From Lasiosphaeria ovina (lineage: Eukaryota > Ascomycota > Sordariomycetes > Sordariales > Lasiosphaeriaceae), in contig JAULSN010000016.1 of the NCBI GenBank assembly GCA_033439765.1, positions 1 through 64,000 on the forward strand: a stretch of DNA of 64,000 bases, read 5' to 3'. The position numbers were made by a program, and so were the translations under genes. The number at the start of each line of letters is the position of its first letter. Positions within the stretch are counted from its first letter, which is position 1. Below are positions 57,309-64,000 of the stretch, piece by piece. The notes under the pieces are model-generated. The model worked only from the letters and a program-made list of their open reading frames with translations. It was not told where the DNA came from and did no database searches.

Positions 57309-57705
57309 AGATTCATCGTGACCAGAACTAGGGCTTTCTTTTTTGCCCTCTTTTCCAACGAGGAAGTCTGTCCCGACCGTCCGATGAAATGGGGCCTCGC
57401 CTGAAGCTCCCAAGGAGCCTCGTGAGTTGTGCATTTAAGATACGAGAGCTCCCAAGTCTTGGTGTCTTGCCTATTTCCTTCCTTCTCACCAACCTTGGGC
57501 AACAATATTGAACAAGTCAGGACTCCGTTTTTATGTCTCCTTTTTTGCCTTACTTGCTTTGCTTGCTTTGCTTGCCTTGCTTTCCTCGCCTTGCTCTCTT
57601 GTCGCACTATCAGAATCCGCCCACATCGCTAGACTGCCCACCCACTCTCTCAGTCTCCTAGACACTGCTTCTGTCTACCTACCTACCTACCTAAGGTACC
57701 TAACA

Positions 57706-58132
57706 ATGGCACCCGTTGACAAGTAAGTGCCGCTTTTCACGCCGTTTCCTCTCGTTGCTTACGAGCATGATTCATGTCCTCTTTCATCTTGTTTCCTTCT
57801 GCCCCCTTGCCCTCTAACACCCTATCTTGTCGTTCTACTTTAATAAGAGACCGCACCCCACCAACCGGTATACCCAGACACTCGTCCAGTGGCCACCGGC
57901 TTACCTTTTCGTCATCCAAAGTCAAGACGTTCCCGCCGACCAACCTACCCAACCGGGCACCACCGAGGTATCGGCTATCGATACCTACATGCCCGATAAT
58001 GTCTTGGCCCGGATGTCTTTCATCCCCACGGAGACCGACCAGCGCCTAGAAAGGATTAAAGCTTTGATCAAGGATGTCGACGAAACCTTGAAATCTCCGA
58101 AGAAGGACACGACGGCGCCGAAGAGCGGATAA
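57706..58132 (+). CDS. 99-aa hypothetical protein
   Basis: Exon 1 (57706-57722, 17 nt) encodes MAPVD plus two bases. The GTAAGT donor joins, across 127 nt, to 57850 and continues to TAA 58130-58132. Two adjacent AG acceptors exist (57847 and 57849); the second gives the longer, better frame (QWPPAYLFVIQSQDVPADQP, then a helical end RLERIKALIKDVDETLKS). The first would give a different 78-residue tail, so the two acceptors could yield alternative proteins. No signal peptide or membrane segment. Family not recognised. The 5' leader carries a (CTAC)n run. Confidence 0.5.
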
Positions 58133-58447
58133 CAAGAGTGCGGACAAGGGTGGGTGGGGTGTTTGACAATGGACATCGTCCCGCAGTCGCTGGTCTCCAA
58201 TGCGGCCGCCTTCCCGCCAGCACTCTCTTACCTCACAGGGAGCGGGAAAGCGATAGAGTTTAGTATATTACGAGACACGGATGCATGAATATTAGTACCC
58301 TATTCCAATAACCTGCTTGCCTCTCCCCCCAGCGTGCCTTCGAGCCTCGTGCATGTATCAAACTGTGTGGCTGAACAACTCGACATTGCGTATATCATCC
58401 TGGTCCAGCAACTCCAGCTTGACCGTCCCAGCCCCTTTCTAATACAG

Positions 58448-59272
58448 CTAATCCACGTTGATATAGCGCACTGCGTACGAGACACCTGCAAGGATCCCCG
58501 CCACGGCCGTAAGAGCCTGTTCCGTGGGCTTGGGTTGCCTGCTACCCAGGTCGCCGATGCTCACGGCAAGCTGCGTCAGATTCGGCAGATAGAGAAGGGT
58601 TAACTCCAAAAAGTACAGCCACCTGAACCCGTGGGTTCGCACCCCTCTGGTCTCCCACATTGAGCGAAACTTCCCGACCGGGTACCACGGCATGCGGACC
58701 CTGAGCCCCTCCACGACCAGGCTATCATGTAGAAAATAGGAGCCTCGTCGTCGACCTCTCTTTCCAAGATGTCCGAATCTATCGTGGGCGGGTACCGGAT
58801 ACTGGGTGACTTGAGCCGACTGCAAGACTTGCTCAGCGTCTCGAGGGCGGCATGTGTGAGCATCATCCCTTCAAACCTGAGCCACAAGACAAAAGTCAGC
58901 ATCACCGCCGTAGTCTCTAACTAGGCTGGAGTGGCCGCAGGCTTGGACTCGGACTTGCTTGGCGCTTTCAAGCAGCGGCATCCTAGGCAACATATCCACC
59001 AACATGATATTGCAGGCCACCCAGTTGAGCTGTCCTACGTCTGCAGTGAGCCTCTTGACAAGGCCCAGCCGCGAGCTGCCGGCGAGCGACGCGAACCTGT
59101 CGCCCCCGAACTCACAGTGCAGCTCGCAAAAGAGATGCGGCGTCGCAGCTGCGTTGAAGGCTTTGCTCACGCGGCACAGCGTGGCCAGCTGCTTCGGGCT
59201 GCGGATCACGTCCAGCAGGCACAGCACAAGCTCGGGAATCCTGGCAAACACGGCGGCGCTTGCGACCGCCAT
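58448..59272 (-). CDS. Short F-box protein, one frameshift
   Basis: Exons 59272-58959 and 58876-58448, about 248 aa after allowing one missing base. The F-box is at the N-terminus (ARIPELVLCLLDVIRSPKQL, then LCRVSKAFNAAATPHLFCEL), followed by LRR-like text (MPLLESAK-FEGMMLTHAALE, TLSKSCSRLKS). The intron fits only as GC-AG: AA|GCAAGT at 58958 and CAG at 58877 (82 nt), phase 2. In exon 2 the frame breaks at a T run near 58738 (EAPIF | LHDSLVVEGL); one more T restores it through to the stop at 58448. Likely an SCF adaptor if functional. Confidence 0.7.
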
Positions 59273-60982
59273 CACATCATTTACATGCACGGCGTGCAAG
59301 AGCGACGGTGTAGATGTGCTGGTGTTTGGAGGACGTTCTACCACAACCCAACACGAACAGGGTGGGCGGAGAAAAGAAGCCGATTGGGGCCAGAGCACTG
59401 GGAAGCCCCAACAACAACTCGAGCCAGCCTACATCAGGTTCACCGCTTCAACTTTCCAAGGCCCCCGCCATACACCATGTGAAAGAGGCTTCACCGCTCC
59501 AGTGTCTTTTGCGAAAGAAGAGTTCGCAAAACAGAGACCGAAGAATTCAATTACGCACCGATCGAAAGACATTTTGTAAGTGCAGCGGTAATTTGACGTC
59601 TTGGAGTTGCAGCAGGGAATATAATTAATAGGCAGCCTGGACTGCTGAAAACTGATGGCGCCAAAATAGCTGTGTAAACCGCGGTAAATAGTAATATTGC
59701 CTATGAGTATAGAGGTTAAAGAAAAAGGATAATAAAGAGCGTAAAGTAACAGTTATGACCCAACTACTAATTAGGTAATTATCGACACATGCTTCCCGCC
59801 TAGCATTTATACAGGACGCATTTATAGATACACATAGCACAGCGGGCTACCGACGGTTTTCATCATATCCTTGATCTTGACGGGGGCGTTTAGGGGGGAG
59901 ACGTTGAGGAAGTCTTCGACAATGGTGTTGAGGCTGGGATGTCCTGTGGCTTTACGCCGTGATGATTCACGTCGTGTAGCTTCACGCCCACCACCGCTGT
60001 ATCGATATCCAGTTCCACTATACCCACTAGTGTCATCTAAGTTATGCTCATTAGCCGCGTTGCCTTCTTGTTACGCAACTGCTCGTAATCCGACATCGTG
60101 CATGAAGCTAAAGGAACGGATAGGATAGTCTCACGCTTTAGCACCGACTATAAAACCAGAAGATTCTACTAATATACGTTGCCTTACCTAGGTAGGCGAT
60201 TACCCGGTTCATCCTTAATTATAACGGCATATTGTAGTGGACAAACGAGGTAAAGGTGACGGCGAAAGCTCGAATAGATATATAATATATATAAAGGCTT
60301 CTGTTCGTGGTTCTCAAACCACGTAGGGATCCTACAGGTCTAAGGGTGGTAGATCTACCGTTGGGGGGGTGCAATGTTGGTTCTATTCTGTCTAAGGAAC
60401 TAAACTAGGTTCTAGGGCGACCGGAGTTTTGTGTGTGCGGGCGGGAGGTCTGCGCGCGGCACGTGCCTTCACACGTGCGCGGTCACGCGACTCCCGCTAG
60501 CGTGTGGTCACCAATGTCGCTATTCCAACAGCTTCCTCATTTACGTTACGTTCTTATAAACCATTTACTTATTAAGGTTGCCTCTTAGCGACAGGGCAAG
60601 ACAAAGGGTGTAAAGAGCAACGCGAGGGGAAGCAGATCACAACGAGGATTATGGCTTGCAACCGGGTAATTAAGCCACGCCGGGTCTTTTGCACCAACAA
60701 TTTTCGATACCGCAAATCACCCTTGACCTCCCTTACCTACCCAACCAAACGTTCCCTGGGATTGTACCCCGCTTTGGCCCGCGGCCTTCAACTCTACACA
60801 ATCGTTTTTAGCTCCAGACGCTGACTCTACGACCGAGTTGTCAAGGCGCCGGCCTTGAAGCGATTGATAATTCCTTTTATCCCCTGCTCAGGTACCGACA
60901 AGGCCCCCGGCACGCGACGGTTTCAACAGTACGCTCACTCAGCCCGCCACAGCGCCTCTCGACATAGCAAGGGGGAAGCGGA
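59273..60982. other. Intergenic, AT-rich centre
   Basis: No gene supported. The minus strand of 59840-59950 reads SLNTIVEDFLNVSPLNAPVK in an open frame that may be a relic. 60290-60360 contains a short hairpin (GTGGTTCTCAAACCAC). 60430-60500 has CACGTG-type palindromes (GGCACGTGCC, CACACGTGCG) that may be promoter sites of the gene at 60983. Confidence 0.45.
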
Positions 60983-61531
60983 ATGGCATCCGAGAACCCC
61001 GCCCCTCCACCTGCGAAGCCCGGCCAGTTCTTCCTCAAGACGGAGCCGCTCCCTGGCGCAGCGGCAGGGCGCTACAGCAATCTATACCTCCGGCAGCACA
61101 GCGTCGCCAACCCTGCGGTTGTGCTGACCGAGGGCACGCCCAGATTCCTCCGCGCAAGCGTGGCCGACGACCTGGCCGGCGTCGGCGTCGACTTCACGTC
61201 CTGGGCGCCGCGGCACGAGGGCCGGAAATGGGCGCTGGTTCTGAGCAGCGGCACTCATGACGGCACCAGTGCGGCGCGTTGGGAGTCGGTCGAAATAGTC
61301 GATAATGGGAGCGACGCTAGCCTCAAGTTTCAAACTGTGGCCGGCGAAGGTGTTGGCGGCGAGGTGGCTGCAGGGGAGGCGTTGAGGGGCGGAGAGAGGT
61401 GGGCGGGCTGGATGGCGTGTGAGTGGTCGCTGGGTCATCCCCAGCTCTTCTGGATCACGGATCAGGCGGGCGACCACAAGCTACCTGACTTTTGCGAGAG
61501 AGTAAGGGTCGTGAGGGCATTGATTCAGTAG
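60983..61531 (+). CDS. 182-aa hypothetical protein (DUF7907-like)
   Basis: A single exon; ATG 60983 has a good context (GGAATGGC). The start region PGQFFLKTEPLPGAAAGRYS, then NLYLRQHSVANPAVVLTE, and the C-terminal FWITDQAG fit a small beta-rich fungal family; my attribution to DUF7907 is tentative. No signal peptide: the N-terminus is Pro-rich and polar. It ends in a conserved-looking ERVRVVRALIQ. Codon use is GC-rich like the MFS and 7TM genes. Function unknown. CACGTG motifs lie 500 bp upstream. Confidence 0.65.
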   Translation: MASENPAPPPAKPGQFFLKTEPLPGAAAGRYSNLYLRQHSVANPAVVLTEGTPRFLRASVADDLAGVGVDFTSWAPRHEGRKWALVLSSGTHDGTSAARWESVEIVDNGSDASLKFQTVAGEGVGGEVAAGEALRGGERWAGWMACEWSLGHPQLFWITDQAGDHKLPDFCERVRVVRALIQ

Positions 61532-62533
61532 TGGGTTACAGAATGCCGACATGTCGCCCGCCAAAACAGCAGGGAGAGAAGGGGAGAGAAGGGGAGAGAC
61601 GTACACTGGACCACTCGGTCTGGCATATTGGCGAGCGGCGTCGTGACCAGCGTCGTCGCCGGTCGCCACGGGTATTTAAGGAGTAGACGTCCGGGTCGGG
61701 CTCCGTATCCCACGAGTCGTCAAAAGTTAATTATCCTTCCGCTTTCTTCTGCAAGGGCATTAAGGGGGTTTTCTGAACCTTCGAAACCTACGCTGTGCAA
61801 GTGACATGTTCTGTGACGCACAATAGCTCAACTGCTAATCACAATGTTTCGAGTGAGTGTGCGCAGGTGGCGCCACACGTCGAAACCCGACCGCTATTCC
61901 GGCATACGTCCAGTCCTTGCGCGCATGAAGCACCCTTTTGAAAGAGCAAATTCTTTCTTATTGCCGCTGTAAAATGCCTGGTTTTATCTAGGTCGTTATT
62001 TTCAGAAACTTCAGATTTGGCACGCCAACGATGGTGTTTGGCGCTTGCAGTTCAGTTCGATACGAAGATTGCAGGCCAGGGGCAAAAGTACTGGTTTCGT
62101 CGCACGGCCAAAATACGTGGACAGCGAGATGATGTCTGACTCTCTGGCCTGTACGCAATTGTTGGAGAGCGGTACAAACACTGATGGGTAACGAGCCCGA
62201 GTCGGACACACATGCGAGTGCTGCGCCCGTGGTTTCATGTTGACCCCAGCCAACCAGGAACCAATGCGCTCTCTTGGAGTGCTGTTATCGCCACTGCAGC
62301 TGACTGACTGCCCTGTGCCACAAGCAGAGTCCGAGAAGATGCGAGATCGACCAGCTCAGCCACATTGTATCCGTAATGCGTACAACAACACCACGTCATG
62401 CAATTTAGCGCTGGCGGATCGATCCGCTTCGACTATGAAACCCCTGCCCTTTGCGAATTCCTAGGTTTGCTTATATGTGGCATCCCCATCCGAAATGGTC
62501 GTGTTCTCAATCGACGGGCACAGCAGCGCCACC
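61532..62533. other. Intergenic
   Basis: No gene seen. GGGAGAGAAG is tandemly repeated at about 61570-61595. Open frames on both strands are short and featureless. Confidence 0.5.
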
Positions 62534-64000
62534 ATGAACTCCCAGTACAGGAACCTGACCCCGACACCGCCACCACGGGGCGGCTACTCCTTCGCAGAAG
62601 GCGAAACAGAATGGACACTCCCAGCGCCGAGCGAAATGACGTCGCTGCACTCACAGCAGCCCTCAACTTCGCTCCCACCATCACCGAATCCGGCCCGACC
62701 TGGCGCGGTTGCGTCCTTGTTCGCGATACCGAAATCCATCCTGCGATGGGTCGACCGTCAAATAGACGACACATGGAGCCTGGAGCTCCTGGCGCTCGCC
62801 CTGTCCATTTCATCGCTCATCGCCATCGCGGCAGTTCTCGGCGCCTACAACGGCCACGCCATCCCCAACATCCCCGGCGGCATCACCCTCAACACCATCG
62901 TCTCGATCCTCTCAGCCGCTGCCAAATCGAGTCTTTTGCACTTTGTAGCCGCCAGCGTCGGCCAAGCGAAATGGGACCGCTTTGACCGGCGACAGCAGCT
63001 GGGTCGGCTTGGCAACTTCGAGACGCTCGACGAGGCCAGCAAAGGGCCGCTGGGGTCGACCAAGATGCTCCTCTTTGGCGGACGGGGCGCATGGTCGAGC
63101 CTAGCAACGCTCGGGGCCGTCGTGACGGTGCTGGCGCTCGCAGTCGAGCCGTTCGTGCAGCAGGTTGTCGGATACGCGGACCGCACAGTCACTGTCTCCG
63201 ACGCGGCGTCCTCGGCAGACACGGCATGGGCCGACCGTCTGCGTGCGCCCTACATCCTTGAAGCCGGCGGCGAGGACCCCTTGTACACAGCCTACATCAA
63301 CGCGATCACCGGCGCCATTTGGAACAAGGCATCCGCGTACCCACGACCATCCGTGCACTGCCCAACAGGCGACTGCACCTTTCCCCCCTACCAAACGCTC
63401 GAATGGTGCGCCGAGGCCGAGGTGCTGTCCGACCCAGGTGCCGCAGCAACAGTCGACTGCAGCATCGCCTTCAATAAAACCGACTTTGCAGACATCTACA
63501 ACGACTTTGCCCAAACCGGCAGCCGCCGCAATGCCACGCGCGACTGCACCATCCGCTTCGTCGACGGCCGCAGCCCGCCCCTTGTCTCGAAAATCCAATT
63601 CTCCCTCGAGGGCGGCAACGGGCCCCTAGTCACAAACCCGGCGGGAAAAGAGCCAGACTATAAGACCATCTTCCCAACCATGATCGTGAGCTCGTTGTAC
63701 CAGGCGGCCAACGACAACATCTTAGCCAACAACGGCACCACAATCCTGGGAGTCCGCAGCCCCGTACTCGCTATGTCCTACGCGCGATTCGACACCGATA
63801 ACACCTCCTCGCCCGAGGTCCCACCACAACACATGACCCTCGTCCACCTAGAGCGCGCCGTCCTCAGCCCCTGCATCGCCCAACGCACCGCCGGCGTGAC
63901 GCGCGGCCAACCCCGCACCGACGTCCAGGCGCGCGCGTACGGGACGACCGGAGTCTCCTACAACAAGACCGCCGCGGACCCGAACAACATGTTCTGCTGG
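62534..64000 (+). CDS. DUF3176-type membrane protein (3' end outside window)
   Basis: Open to the window edge for 489 codons without an intron. ATG 62534 (GCCACCATGA) is preferred; an in-frame ATG at 62495 would add 13 residues. After a Pro/Ser-rich cytosolic start come helix 1 (SLELLALALSISSLIAIAAV), then GGITLNTIVSILSAAAKSSL. The family signature LGNFETLDEASKGPLGSTKM follows, then a third helix (LATLGAVVTVLALAVEPFV). The rest is an extracytosolic domain with Cys pairs (CPTGDCTFPPYQTLEWC) and N-glycosylation sites. This is the DUF3176 architecture of filamentous fungi; function unknown. The last expected helix and the stop lie beyond 64000. Confidence 0.85.
   Translation, partial: MNSQYRNLTPTPPPRGGYSFAEGETEWTLPAPSEMTSLHSQQPSTSLPPSPNPARPGAVASLFAIPKSILRWVDRQIDDTWSLELLALALSISSLIAIAAVLGAYNGHAIPNIPGGITLNTIVSILSAAAKSSLLHFVAASVGQAKWDRFDRRQQLGRLGNFETLDEASKGPLGSTKMLLFGGRGAWSSLATLGAVVTVLALAVEPFVQQVVGYADRTVTVSDAASSADTAWADRLRAPYILEAGGEDPLYTAYINAITGAIWNKASAYPRPSVHCPTGDCTFPPYQTLEWCAEAEVLSDPGAAATVDCSIAFNKTDFADIYNDFAQTGSRRNATRDCTIRFVDGRSPPLVSKIQFSLEGGNGPLVTNPAGKEPDYKTIFPTMIVSSLYQAANDNILANNGTTILGVRSPVLAMSYARFDTDNTSSPEVPPQHMTLVHLERAVLSPCIAQRTAGVTRGQPRTDVQARAYGTTGVSYNKTAADPNNMFCW

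Larger units (their letters stand above)
54761..57705. other. Long repeat-bearing intergenic region
   Basis: No supportable gene in 2.9 kb; the frame at 54769-55092 (+) has no recognisable features and no convincing start. 55318-55362 is a CCCCGAC(A/C)G-type short tandem repeat. An imperfect palindrome lies at about 55745-55975. A C/G-rich hairpin (CCCCACCG/CGGTGGGG) lies at about 56229-56275. A segmental direct duplication lies at 57039-57308. A CT-rich promoter-like tract precedes the 99-aa gene. Confidence 0.5.

Noticed and set aside
60300..60345. tRNA-like hairpin GTGGTTCTCAAACCAC
   Set aside because: The flanking sequence cannot be folded into acceptor, D and T arms of a tRNA.
1..64000. 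CRISPR arrays, operons, bacterial ribosome-binding sites
   Set aside because: The window is eukaryotic; the only regular repeats are minisatellites without spacer structure.

Overview
The window reads as nuclear DNA of a filamentous ascomycete (Pezizomycotina, probably Sordariomycetes). Its genes carry short introns (about 45-160 nt) with GT-AG or occasionally GC-AG ends and CTAAC/CTGAC-like branch sites. The protein families are typical of these fungi: STAND/NB-ARC-TPR proteins, a PTH11/rhodopsin-type 7TM protein, a DUF3176-type membrane protein, a fungal CorA-like protein and F-box proteins. Dispersed 5S rRNA copies and DNA transposons degraded mainly by transitions (RIP-like) support this. 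No tRNA gene was recognised. All exon structures were worked out by hand from splice motifs and frame continuity.

Layout. 0.5-11.4 kb: an NB-ARC/TPR (NLR-like) gene with one frameshift, a pseudokinase-vWA gene and a CorA-like membrane protein. 13.4-16.8 kb: a degenerate pogo-type transposon with 56-bp inverted repeats and a TA target duplication. 20.3-25.2 kb: an MFS transporter and a PTH11-like 7TM protein. 26-34.8 kb: accessory region with a RecQ-helicase relic, a 48-bp minisatellite open in several frames on both strands, two broken small membrane-protein genes, a 5S rRNA gene and pieces, a MITE and two hypothetical genes. 34.9-39.4 kb: a RIP-mutated hAT element with a perfect 8-bp target duplication and a tandemly duplicated right arm. 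42-48 kb: a truncated Mutator-like transposase, a coiled-coil membrane protein, a TA-flanked MITE and a complete Fot1/pogo element with two stops. 48-54 kb: an F-box gene, a 5'-truncated NB-ARC-TPR fragment and, directly abutting it, a 2OG-Fe(II) oxygenase gene. 57.7-64 kb: a 99-aa protein, a second F-box gene, a 182-aa protein and a DUF3176-type gene that runs off the window.

The genes do not form one pathway. Two themes stand out. One is innate-immunity/incompatibility-style machinery (two NB-ARC-TPR genes, the pseudokinase-vWA gene, F-box genes) interleaved with mobile DNA. The other is a repeated pattern of single-base frameshifts, several of them in homopolymer runs, in otherwise well-conserved genes. 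That pattern means either many young pseudogenes or residual assembly indels; the sequence alone cannot decide. Three introns near 52-59 kb appear to use GC-AG splice sites.
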